From Oasisia sp. SBJ-2009 (Eukaryota; Annelida; Polychaeta; Sabellida; Siboglinidae), in the NCBI GenBank assembly GCA_964017155.1, contig OZ024857.1, positions 23,125,655 through 23,189,654 on the forward strand: a stretch of 64,000 bases of DNA. The letters are read 5' to 3'. Under the pieces are notes generated by a model that was given only the letters and a program-made list of their open reading frames with translations, searched no databases and was not told the DNA's origin. Position 1 is the stretch's first letter, and each line of letters starts with the position of its first letter. Below are positions 10,501 through 18,807 of this stretch, piece after piece. A program made the position numbers and the translations under genes.

Positions 10501-12993
10501 CAAGACATCCTCACCTCATCAGTTCTTCGGTTTTCACTTGATTGTGATATAATCACGTCGTCATATAAATCAGTATCTTGAAAATCAGATGAGTCTTGCT
10601 GCAAACAAAAACGTACTTATATTATGGCAACATAAGACCTGTGGTAGATTCCACTGCTAAATATTCTGCTAAGTTTCAGTAATTTTTTTGTGGGACATGT
10701 ATGTGTATATAAAAAGTAAACAGCTAAACACATGCTTATTTTGTTCTTATACATTGTTTAACCCATTTATCCGGTCATTTTTCTAGTCGTAGTTTGCACT
10801 TGGCACAGCTTCCCCACACTCTGATGCTTTATAATCCCATTGGTTGGTTAACACCGAATGACGTCAGTACATCGGCATCACTAGGGAAACCATAGTTTTC
10901 CTCTAATCAGTGCCATTCTTTGGGTATTTGACGTACAAAGTGGGTACCCCAAAGCTAAACTGAAATCAAAGATGGAGTCGAGTCACAGACCGTTAAATGT
11001 TAAAGCATTTTGAAGGATAACTCCATTAATTTACTTCATACTGGTGATAACAAGAAGGCAGACATCTGGATGGATGATATAAGATGCACGGTCATGGTAT
11101 TTAATGCGAAATTGTCCGTGAAGACATACTTTGAAGCCATCAAGTGTGGTCAACCGACAACGGCACCTATTTTCGCCCACCTCGTGCTGCACCGTATTTT
11201 TTGCACCAACAAAAGTTAATATTATTTTCAACAATGGTAACTACTTCATAAATAAAGTGACGTTGAAATGTTATCAAAGTTTTTATTTTCGAATATTTCT
11301 TTATTATTTATAAGAAACGATCCACAAAATTATACATCTTTGATAGAAAATATTTCACAAATTTGCATAATTCCGCTCAGCAATGCCACATGTTGGTGAT
11401 TCAATCAACTGACATCGGGGCATTACAAACAATTTTACATAATCAGATTAGCATTCATGACACGTGGACAAGTTTTATACCTTTGTTTACAGTAGACTCA
11501 GTAGAGTAATGCATAAAATAAACTCATTTTGCTCATTGACATGTTGCCTCCTTCATAGGGGAAATATCAGGTGAAAAGTAATGTGACAAACCTCAACATA
11601 GGCTTGAATTTATTGGGCATGTTTTGCGACATGCCACATATATGTTATCAAGTCTATGAGTTTGTCAATGTGACTTGAGTTTATTTTATCTACTTTCTAA
11701 TGGTACATCACAAAAATTTAGAAACCGAGTGAGAAATAATAAATGAAGGCCTGTCATTTTTTAATGCTGACTGACTGATTTTGTGAAGACGATCAGGAAC
11801 TGGCTGCAACTTGTCTGCATTGGCTTCAAGATAAAATGGGTTAAGGCTGCCGATCATGGTGTCAAATGCTCAGTGTTGAAAATGTAGATGTGCTAATCAA
11901 AGAATTCAAGCTAAGAATATTAGATATGATCAACATCTACATATATCTACAACAACTTACATATATTATTTATATATATTCGAGACTTTATGGCAGAGCC
12001 TACTACAAGATAGATGCATTGCATTACACTAACAGTGGTAACGTTTCTCCGTAGAGAAAATGCAAGTTTGCTGTAATGTATAGCAATGTTATAATTTATA
12101 TGCACTATTTGATCAGAATGTTTGTTTCATGTTGCGGAGCAGTAATGCAAGCCACAGACAGGACTATCATTTGGGCCTCAGATTGCCCTAATTTAGCTTA
12201 ACCCCATCAAGAAAAATGCAGTATTTTTAATAGCGTAAATAGGCCTATGCCTGGTAAAAAATACAAGTTATAACAGCAAGTTGTTGATGTAAGTATGTGT
12301 ATTTATGGGAAGAGTGGGAATGCCACCCTACAAAGAAGGGGTACCGTTCTTCATGTATCAGCAACAGCTGGGGGATCTAACTCAGTAACTGGTGTATTGT
12401 TTGCATCATGACTTGTATTTCTATTTGTAGCGAGTTTCAATGGTTGTTCATTTTCTCCAACTAATATCGTAATTAAACAGATTAATGTCTGCACGTGTTG
12501 TGGGAATGACACCCTTCAAAGAGGGGGTGCTGGGTGCCTCGGCTGCGGGATCTAACTGGCAGACTGGTGGATTTCCGACTGGTGTATTGTGTTTTACTGT
12601 TTCTGTTTGCAGTTTACATCATCATGACTTGTATTTGTAATGAGTCTTAATGGTTGGTTGTTCATTTACCTAAACAATGTCGTAAAAGGTAACACAACCT
12701 GCTTAGTTAAACCAATTAATATATGCACGTGTTATACTGAAACAAGTTAACTATGACCCAGTAAATGCTACACCACGTTCGAGGAAACTGGTGGAAAACA
12801 AAAATGGCGTCTATTGCCAAATGTGAAACGATTTCAATATACGCATAACTCAATTTATAATTTGAATGATAAAATCAGTAGAGCGCACACATGTCGTTAA
12901 TTTGGCTAACATTCAATATTAGCTGCACCATGCTACCTGGCCAAAGTCTTCAACACCAGCATACAAATCTATAGTGTCGGCACCATCCGCCAT
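1283..12993 (-). CDS. CPSF6: CPSF6, cleavage factor Im large subunit, exons 1-11 (3' end beyond window)
   Basis: CPSF6 partners the CFIm25 (NUDT21) subunit in the nuclear cleavage factor Im complex, which binds UGUA signals and guides 3' processing and poly(A) site choice. Eleven minus-strand exons join in one frame of about 416-421 residues. In order they give an acidic N-terminus ([13 protein letters not shown], later TDLYDDV), an RRM with RNP2 (IYVGNL) and RNP1 (KGFATVVL), the family stretch IPVVTPC...QFEMQ, an Arg/Gly-rich segment, and a long Pro/Met/Gly-rich region ending with [11 protein letters not shown]. That last motif, with the KKEIHGQ-PVVTPC segment, favours CPSF6 over its paralogue CPSF7. 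All junctions are GT/AG and keep frame. The C-terminal exons (LSEAEFEE-like segment and charged RS-like tail) are absent and must lie left of position 1. Identification is from family knowledge; no search was run. Confidence 0.95.
2056..2124 (-). CDS. CPSF6: CPSF6 exon 10 (69 nt, Pro-rich)
   Basis: 69 nt, phase 1 to 1, acceptor CTTTCCAG and donor GTGGGT. It encodes [20 protein letters not shown] and ends VQ-G, the third exon with an RPP[MV]Q-G ending. Confidence 0.88.
2563..2610 (-). CDS. CPSF6: CPSF6 exon 9 (48 nt, Pro-rich)
   Basis: 48 nt, phase 1 to 1, acceptor CTTCCAG and donor GTACGT. It encodes [15 protein letters not shown] flanked by split codons. It keeps the frame if skipped, and its end repeats the end of exon 6. 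Confidence 0.85.
3140..3260 (-). CDS. CPSF6: CPSF6 exon 8 (Pro-rich)
   Basis: 121 nt, phase 0 to 1, acceptor CCTTCAG and donor GTAAGT. It encodes [20 protein letters not shown], then a QMQMQ run and ERPP. Its start resembles the start of exon 7 (MPPRGGG). Confidence 0.9.
3428..5686. mobile_element. TA-flanked DNA element with CCGTATTGT inverted ends, interrupted by a TTAA element
   Basis: The ends read TA-CCGTATTGTC and, inverted, TA-CCGTATTGTGCC, with TA on both sides as expected for a TA target duplication. The interior from 4590 to about 5450 matches an opposite-strand copy at about 59,950-60,629, including GATGTGAAACA, AGAGGGCTTTTAT and the TTCGGAT..CACATGG region. No transposase frame was seen, so it is non-autonomous. 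It fills most of CPSF6 intron 7. Confidence 0.65.
3439..4589. mobile_element. TTAA-bounded piggyBac-type non-autonomous element, nested
   Basis: 1,151 bp with perfect 14-bp inverted ends TTAACTCTTTACTG and CAGTAAAGAGTTAA, both beginning with TTAA, the piggyBac target. ACCGCC follows on both inner sides. It interrupts the outer TA element about 11 bp from its end, and the uninterrupted copy near 60,600 shows the joined sequence. No transposase frame is present. Confidence 0.65.
5905..6038 (-). CDS. CPSF6: CPSF6 exon 7 (Pro/Met-rich)
   Basis: Phase 1 to 0, donor GTAAGT at 5904. It encodes [20 protein letters not shown] and continues in the same style to GPPMGM. Two acceptors keep the frame, AATAG (start 6038) and GCAAG (start 6023), differing by five residues. 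Neither has a strong pyrimidine tract, so the 5' edge is uncertain. Confidence 0.85.
6509..6676 (-). CDS. CPSF6: CPSF6 exon 6 (Gly/Arg-rich)
   Basis: 168 nt, phase 1 to 1, donor GTGAGT. It encodes a Gly/Ser/Arg-rich stretch with RG dipeptides ([21 protein letters not shown]), then a Met/Pro/Gly-rich stretch ending QQRPPMQ-G. It corresponds to the GAR-like region after the RRM. A symmetric phase means it could be skipped without a frameshift. Confidence 0.9.
7570..7601. repeat. Short perfect inverted repeat in CPSF6 intron 5
   Basis: CTTGGCTGTT and AACAGCCAAG form a 10-bp stem around a 12-nt loop. The flanks weakly resemble a tRNA-derived SINE on the minus strand (TAGCTTGGC and GGTTCTACC boxes), but the match is poor. 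The rest of intron 5 (6,677-8,207) shows nothing else. Confidence 0.4.
8208..8380 (-). CDS. CPSF6: CPSF6 exon 5 (RNP1 and end of RRM)
   Basis: 173 nt, phase 2 to 1. It completes RNP1 (GFATVVL) and then gives helix 2 and strand 4, with [19 protein letters not shown] and [11 protein letters not shown]. Together with exons 3 and 4 this is a complete RRM of about 80 residues. Confidence 0.96.
8440..8526. repeat. (TA)n microsatellite in CPSF6 intron 4
   Basis: Two runs of alternating T and A separated by a short CATATACAGTATACAATA-like interruption. Confidence 0.9.
8527..8860. repeat. SINE-like sequence with tRNA-like head
   Basis: On the minus strand 8,535-8,585 reads like the 5' half of a tRNA (TGGCTCAGGGGTAGAGC A-box) and stops at the TA microsatellite where a B-box would follow. 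The plus-strand part 8,600-8,840 ends with GCGCTATATAAGAA, a tail type common in retroposons of marine invertebrates (recollection, not tested). It sits in CPSF6 intron 4. Confidence 0.4.
8925..9028 (-). CDS. CPSF6: CPSF6 exon 4 (RRM middle)
   Basis: 104 nt, phase 0 to 2. It encodes [18 protein letters not shown] followed by [17 protein letters not shown], the helix 1 and strand 2 region of the CPSF6 RRM. The splice falls inside the RNP1 glycine codon. Confidence 0.95.
9624..9707 (-). CDS. CPSF6: CPSF6 exon 3 (RRM start, RNP2)
   Basis: 84 nt, phase 0 to 0, donor GTAAGA. It encodes a Ser/Pro-rich linker and then [14 protein letters not shown], the first beta strand (RNP2) of the RRM. The next exon completes the family TWWTTD motif. 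Confidence 0.95.
10120..10490. repeat. Diverged direct duplication in CPSF6 intron 2
   Basis: Two segments about 255 bp apart share ATAGATCCT, GAG..AGCTAAC.GC.CATGG.AGAC and GCCCAAAG in the same order (about 10,125-10,225 and 10,380-10,475). Confidence 0.55.
10515..10598 (-). CDS. CPSF6: CPSF6 exon 2
   Basis: 84 nt, phase 0 to 0, acceptor TTTGCAG and donor GTGAGG. It encodes an acidic segment containing TDLYDDVII, which matches the second acidic IDLYDDV box of CPSF6/CPSF7. Confidence 0.92.
10758..11844. mobile_element. TTAA-bounded piggyBac-type MITE in CPSF6 intron 1
   Basis: Left end TTAACCCATTTATCC and inverted right end TTAACCCATTTTATC are both TTAA plus CCCAT, the piggyBac pattern. Length 1,087 bp. 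The longest internal frame (about 70 codons at 11,010) shows no transposase motif, so it is non-autonomous. Confidence 0.55.
12300..12740. repeat. Diverged tandem duplication of about 200-240 bp
   Basis: Both copies share GGGAATG.CACCC, AAGA.GGGG, GGGATCTAAC, ACTGGTGTATTGT, CATCATGACTTGTATTT and TTGTTCATTT in order, near 12,312-12,450 and 12,503-12,670. It lies in CPSF6 intron 1, just upstream of exon 1 on the genomic map. Confidence 0.65.
12937..12993 (-). CDS. CPSF6: CPSF6 exon 1 (start codon)
   Basis: ATG at 12993-12991, then 19 codons ([19 protein letters not shown]) to a GTAG donor; ends in phase 0. The start is chosen because it reproduces the conserved CPSF6 N-terminus and has A at -3 and G at +4. 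A second ATG lies 10 nt upstream out of frame (see the uORF entry). Confidence 0.93.
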
Positions 12994-13003
12994 TTTGCTC
13001 CAT
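12950..13003 (-). promoter_or_regulatory. Possible overlapping upstream ORF of CPSF6
   Basis: An ATG at 13003-13001 opens a 17-codon frame that runs across the CPSF6 start and stops at TGA ending at 12950, all within exon 1. It also has A at -3 and G at +4. If the transcript starts upstream of 13003, this uORF could lower initiation at the main ATG. The transcription start is not visible, so this is inference. Confidence 0.35.
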
Positions 13004-14250
13004 TTGTATCTGAGCACGGGGATGTTTACCCTGTTCTGCGGGATGAGTCTGACATCGTACTGAGCACTGTTTTTAAGAATATTCGAACATTGAAAAAATG
13101 CAAAATGCGAAATGATATCGTCTAAATAATGTTCTTGCTGTAATAAAGATTACAATTACATGCAGGAAGAAGTTTCATGCAACAATTTACTATCAGCGCC
13201 TATCTGTACAGAACATGGTAAATAACACCTGCTAGTTCAGCCACCTAACGTCGTTTGTTTGACAAAACAATAATGTGGTTCCATCTGGTGGGAAAATATG
13301 ATAATATTGCGTTTCGACATTGGGAGATAGGGGAATGGCATAAAAACGGACCACGCCCATAATGGACACCACTTAATTCACGTTACTATCATATAATATT
13401 ATAGTCAAACAAATATGTCACTTCATAATCTCGCACAAAGCAGCATTACTGGATTGGAAGGGAGACCGAAACGAAAATTAAAACAAGTGAGCCCCAAAAG
13501 AATGTTTTCACACTTTTCTTAAACATTAGCACTGTTTAAAAAATGTTACATTTCCATTTGTGCGCAGGGAAAAAACCGAAACTGTGGTATGCGTCACGTC
13601 CTTCAAAGCGGCAGCTGAGTTCTGGTCAAAAATATTACCTCAACACACTGTTTTCAAAACCTATAAAACCATGTCTTTATCCAGAGTTTTTAATTACGTA
13701 TGTGGCATATATACATATGTGCATACGGTGTAATGTTCTTCTACACATAGGTAACCACATTATTGTGAAGAGAAAGATGTGTCAGTTCATTGTGCATGCT
13801 CTGGCATGTCCAATTTCCATTACAAGAGCTTGCGAGGATTGTATTAAAAATGGCGATCTGCCGCAGATCATGGTGTGGTCCAAAACGGGTCCCGTGAGAT
13901 CATCGTTGCTTATAGGAGTCCGTTTTTGGTGGCACGCTGTTAGTAAATTCAATACGCAATTCATTACATTTTAAATTACTCATACATGTATATGTCGTTA
14001 TTTAAATGCATATTGTATAGTATAGTGTTATCCAGTTACAAAATGATTAAATAATACATAAGTTCTAATCAAAATAAAAATAATAATAAATTAACATGAT
14101 AGTGTAAGTGGGTGCTCATACATGTGTACATACACCACCCGCTTAGCCTTAGACTAGTAATTTTGGTGTCTGTACAGATTGATCAGGTTCGTCAACCTAT
14201 TATGAGATACAATCGGAAAATGGAACAACCGGGTTGGTTTGCAAATGGGA
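13004..14250. other. Upstream flank of CPSF6, no gene seen
   Basis: Ordinary AT-rich sequence expected to contain the CPSF6 promoter and 5' UTR. No TATA box or CpG-rich block stands out. A 143-codon plus frame from 13,543 has no recognisable domain and is not called. Confidence 0.5.
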
Positions 14251-14260
14251 TGGAACGCGC

Positions 14261-14275
14261 GATCAAAACAGTACA

Positions 14276-14354
<79 letters not shown>

Positions 14355-14366
14355 CAAAACAGTACA

Positions 14367-14412
<46 letters not shown>

Positions 14413-14449
14413 GGAGAGAGAGGGAGAGAGAGAGGGAGAGAGAGAGGGA
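14261..14449. repeat. (GA)n microsatellite with internal 20-bp duplication
   Basis: Two GA tracts, each preceded by the same 20-bp phrase (GATCAAAACAGTACAAGCGA at 14,261 and 14,352). The second tract decays into GGGAGA variants. Confidence 0.95.
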
Positions 14450-14924
14450 CGCGCCTGAAACGTTCAAGCATATGGCCCTTCATTATACCTACATGCGGCG
14501 ATGGTAATGTTTTTTTTTAACTAGGTGGCGCTAAACACATTTCCTCACATATTAGGACATGAACATGACGCAGACAGATCCTTTCCCGATAAAGTAGGTC
14601 CTGCATGTACGTTGAGGAACCGGGCATTTAGAAAGTGCTGATCGAATAGAACAACGAGGAAAAACAGGTCTGGTCATTTAACAGTGGACATTTTTTATGA
14701 GTCCCCGGGGGTGAACTGTCTCTCGCATGTTTAAATTCACGCAGATTAAGAATTAAATCAGCCTATGGACAATGTGCCACTTGGATACATGGCAACCCAG
14801 TGTCGTAGGCTCAGATTCGACCAGGTCATCAGATAGAACTCTGAATCTGTCATGTGTCAAGATGACTATAGGGACGACAAGAGTAATTCCATATAATGAC
14901 AAGTCCGCGATGGACAACGCTATT

Positions 14925-14932
14925 CACACATA

Positions 14933-15017
<85 letters not shown>

Positions 15018-15031
15018 ATATTCTATGTGTG
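14925..15031. repeat. Perfect palindromic (TA)n tract with unique-sequence arms
   Basis: A TA run of about 80 bp is flanked by CACACATAGAAT and its exact inverse ATTCTATGTGTG, so the whole segment of about 107 bp is self-complementary. Confidence 0.9.
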
Positions 15032-15267
15032 TTTCAAAGTATATAAATGTGCAAAATATATAATTTCCAGTTGATGTTATGCATAACATATTTCAAAATT
15101 CTTTGGAGTCGCATGGACCCAGATTTGGAGTCGAATCTGGGTCTAGTTGAATATAGACCGACGACACCCACCTCAAACGCCTTGTGGTAATCTGATCCCG
15201 TAAGCAGCTCGTAACAACCCGGTCTTTTAACATAGAGTCCTATTTCGAATATGGATCAATCAAACAA

Positions 15268-15905
15268 TAAAGGAAGGAAAGAAAGAATGGGGAGTGGGGG
15301 AAAGAAGGAAGGAAGGGAAAGAGGGTGGAAGGGAGGAGGAATGAAGGCAGAAGGAAGGGAGAAATGGAGGGTTTCTCTTTCCTCCCCTCCCTCCCTCCCT
15401 CCCTCCCTCCCTCCCTCCCTCCCTCCCTCCCTCCCTCCACCTCCCTCCCTCCCTCCCTCCCTCCCTCCCTTCCCCTCCCTCCCTCCCTCCCTCCCTCCCT
15501 CCCTCCCTCTCCCTCCCTCCCTCCCTCCCTCCCTCCCTCCCTCCCTCCCCCCTCCTCCCTCCCTCCCTCCCTCCTCCCTCCCTCCCTCCCTCCCTCCCTC
15601 CTCCCTCCCTCCCTCCCTCCCTCCCTCCCTCCCTCCCTCCCTCCCTCCTCCCTCCCTCCTCCCTCCCTCCCTCCCTCCTCCCTCCCTCCCTCCCTCCCCC
15701 CTCCCTCCCTCCCTCCCTCCTCCCTCCCTCCCTCCCTCCCTCCCTCCCTCCCTCCCTCCCTCCCTCCCTCCCTCCCTCCCTCCCTCCCTCCCTCCCTCCC
15801 TCCCTCCCTCCCTCCCTCCCTCCCTCCCTCCCTCCCTCCTCCCTCCCTCCCTCCCTCCCTCCCTCCCTCCCTCCCTCCCTCCCTCCCTCCCTCCCTCCCT
15901 CCCCC
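15268..15905. repeat. Polypurine to polypyrimidine switch with (CCCT)n array of about 530 bp
   Basis: 15,268-15,371 is almost all purine (GGAAGGAAAG-type). From 15,372 to 15,905 it is all pyrimidine, mostly CCCT repeats with occasional CCT and CCCC slips. The minus strand is therefore a very long GGGA repeat. Confidence 0.97.
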
Positions 15906-15949
15906 AGATTAGGGTAGAGACGCTGATTGGCTCTCAGGCCAATTATGAA

Positions 15950-16300
15950 ATAAAAATTTCAATAACGATATACTTTTACAAGATAATAATATCATATGAA
16001 AAGTATTCACCATTGAACTTATATTAACACAAAAGTAAGTAAAAATTCAAATTTATCGTTGTTTATAAAATAAGAATTACGGCAGGATTAACCAGTATCC
16101 GTGAGGTGGTAGCATTGTCTAGCTCGACACGGATAGCACACAAATTAAATAAGGAAACCTTTTGATCAAATAATGCTGTATTATAAAAACTATTAAAAAT
16201 TAAACTTATATTAACACAAAATAAATAGAAATACAAATTTGCAGTTGTTTATAAAAATATATATTACGGCAGTGTCCGTGAGGTGGCAGCATTTTATAGA
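15950..16300. repeat. Tandem duplication of about 185 bp
   Basis: The phrase CTTATATTAACACAAAA, followed by AAATTTNNNGTTGTTTATAAAA, ATTACGGCAG and GTCCGTGAGGTGG.AGCATT, occurs at 16,018-16,115 and again at 16,203-16,295. Confidence 0.8.
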
Positions 16301-17850
16301 TCACGGCTGCTACCCAAACAAAAGCCGTTAATGTAGCCAGACTGTCTTCTCGGCGTAGTTCCGCAGCCGAACGACAGTCGGTTAAGCGAGACTAGTACGT
16401 ATTCAGCCGCAACGACCCCCTGGCGCGAAGACTTTATTTGTGGTTCGTGATTCCGTAGCCGCGATCCCATTTTGTATTTTAGGACGACCCAAAGTCACAG
16501 AATGTGAGCGTGAAATGGAGGCAGACGCCAGACTGTGGTCCGAAAATGTTCCTCTCAGAATCACTTGGTAACTATATATTGTGTAGCTTCTTAAAACCGA
16601 TAAATTGTTTCTTCAATTTCGTTCTTATTAATCAACGTTTGCGCTACAAACAAACAATTTATATATGGACGTACGTTATATATGGACGTACGGGCACACG
16701 TTCATTCGCTTCTTACTAATCATCTAATTAACAACAGTCAACATGTCTAGTTGATGTACATGTTTCAACGACAACAGCTGCCTTATTATTATAGGAAGAA
16801 AATACTAACAATACAACATCTAGTTCCAATTCTATGTTTAGCGATTATTCATAATCATATTTCCAGCACTGTTGAAATGTAATGTGCTCAGTTAGCAATA
16901 TTTTAAGTTAAACTAAATTGCTAACGGAGAACATTACATAATTTATTTAATCTTAGACTTAGTTTGGTATATCAGAAGAAATATTCAAATACGTCCAATT
17001 GTATTCAAATTACACCATATGATAGGGTTTACTATGCAGTTTACAACAGTTTTTGAATTTATTTGATATCTTTATTATTTCTGAAGTAATTCTACTTTTT
17101 GTGCTCAGAAAAAGGGCGATTTTTTTTATTGAATTCTATCCATTTGTTGTGACCACGAAGCTGGAGCACTGTGTCTGAGTATAAATTATAGGAAAAAGGT
17201 AATATAATTGCTTCTACTGAAGATATTGGGGTGAAATAAAAAGTTATGTGACCTAGGAAAACATGTGAATATGATTTGACCATGACCAAATTATTTGACC
17301 TTGACCGCATATTTGACCTTTTTTCAGAATAACATAAATTGAGTATAATTAATTAAATTAATTAAAAAGGACTTCTATGCCACATTATTACATAAGTAAT
17401 TTTGATGGCATAATTAGTTGACCTATAATTAACATTTGACCTAATTACTAGAATTAAAAGGCTGATAAAACGGGGGAGTAATTAGTAAGAAGATCAGTTA
17501 TACATGGGGTTGAGTACTTTAATTTATAATTATATAATTATGAATGAATATACTGATTCTCATCTTGAAAAATATGAAGTTTGTTGATGACCTAATTAAT
17601 TTACCTATATTTACCATTTGACTTATTTATTATTTTAATTACATAAAACGTGTGAAAATAAAATATATAAATATTATACGGGCAAATAAATTTGTTTTTA
17701 AAGTTTAAATGCTTACCGATTTTAATAATGATTCTATGAAACGCGATTGTCAATGCAAACGTGAAGACGAAGTTTATAAACATTTTCCTTCAAATATTTT
17801 AGAATGACGTTCTAACATAAGCCCAAAATTAATCAAATGTAATTATATGT

Positions 17851-17891
<41 letters not shown>

Positions 17892-18800
17892 ACAAGTGAA
17901 TAATAACAGCAACAATACATGATGATTGTGATGAAAGTGGATTAATTAATGCCGTCGCTGATGGCTGTGCAGCCGGCAGGCAGCCGGCGTGTTACGGCAT
18001 AGGCTGTTGTAAATAAATGCACAGAACGGCAAAGGGTGCCAAAGTTCCCCACCTCGGTGTGTCGCCGGCCAGGCACGCACAATAATGCCACATATACCAT
18101 TTAAATATACCATAATTTACCGGGCATACTAGACTACCTACCAGGTTTCATTGATTACCTAGTTAGATTTATGTGTCTATTTCAGAAGTAAGGAAAACAT
18201 CAAACTTCACTTCGATGCACAGAAAAGCGATCGATGTCGAAGTAAAAAAAATGGCTCAAGATGTAAAAAATTATCCATTGGTTGATTCCACGGTCAAAAG
18301 ACACTGTTTTCCTAATCAGTATGCAGCGGCTAAGCAAATTGCGCGACCATGTGATTTTTGACGACGGCTGACGCAGGAAGACATCTTGGTCACAACTGCG
18401 ATATTTCAATACGCCACCTAGCAGATTCAGATGTACCTATCTAAGTTAATAATCTTCTTCGATCAAGTAAAAATTTTATTTGAAAATTAGAACTGTGAAT
18501 TTCTGTTTTCCATTTCCTTCATTGGCATCCATTAGTTTTATGTCTTAAACAATTAGGTTTGAATGTTTTTGGTAGAACATTAATTATAAACTTTTTTTTT
18601 TATTAAAGGAGAAACAAACATTGAAGTATGGATGAATATTTAAATTGTACTATACAATAATTATATATAATACAGTATAATATTGAGTTTATACAAGTTT
18701 GTAGGTTGATATGAAAACTCAGCTGGGTCAGTACATTTTCTGATCTTTGATGGGCAATAATTACGTATAATATATAATTACATATGTTATGATGATCAAT
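16300..18800. other. Intergenic spacer, no gene seen
   Basis: AT-rich DNA with a somewhat GC-richer patch at 16,300-16,560 and another near 17,950-18,080. It holds a cluster of TGACC motifs (17,245-17,590) and a (TA)n run at 17,854-17,888. A 62-codon frame near 18,173 has no recognisable domain. Confidence 0.5.
17854..17888. repeat. (TA)n microsatellite
   Basis: About 35 bp of alternating A and T. Confidence 0.9.
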
Positions 18801-18807
18801 ACTATAC

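Noticed and set aside
13543..13974. 143-codon plus frame upstream of CPSF6
   Set aside because: No domain, no signal peptide and ordinary base composition; compatible with chance.
14112..15912. Arg/Glu- and Pro/Ser/Leu-repeat frames
   Set aside because: Translations of GA and CCCT microsatellites without flanking coding evidence.
18173..18361. 62-codon frame with Lys-rich sequence, possibly transposase-like
   Set aside because: Too short and without a recognisable catalytic or DNA-binding motif.
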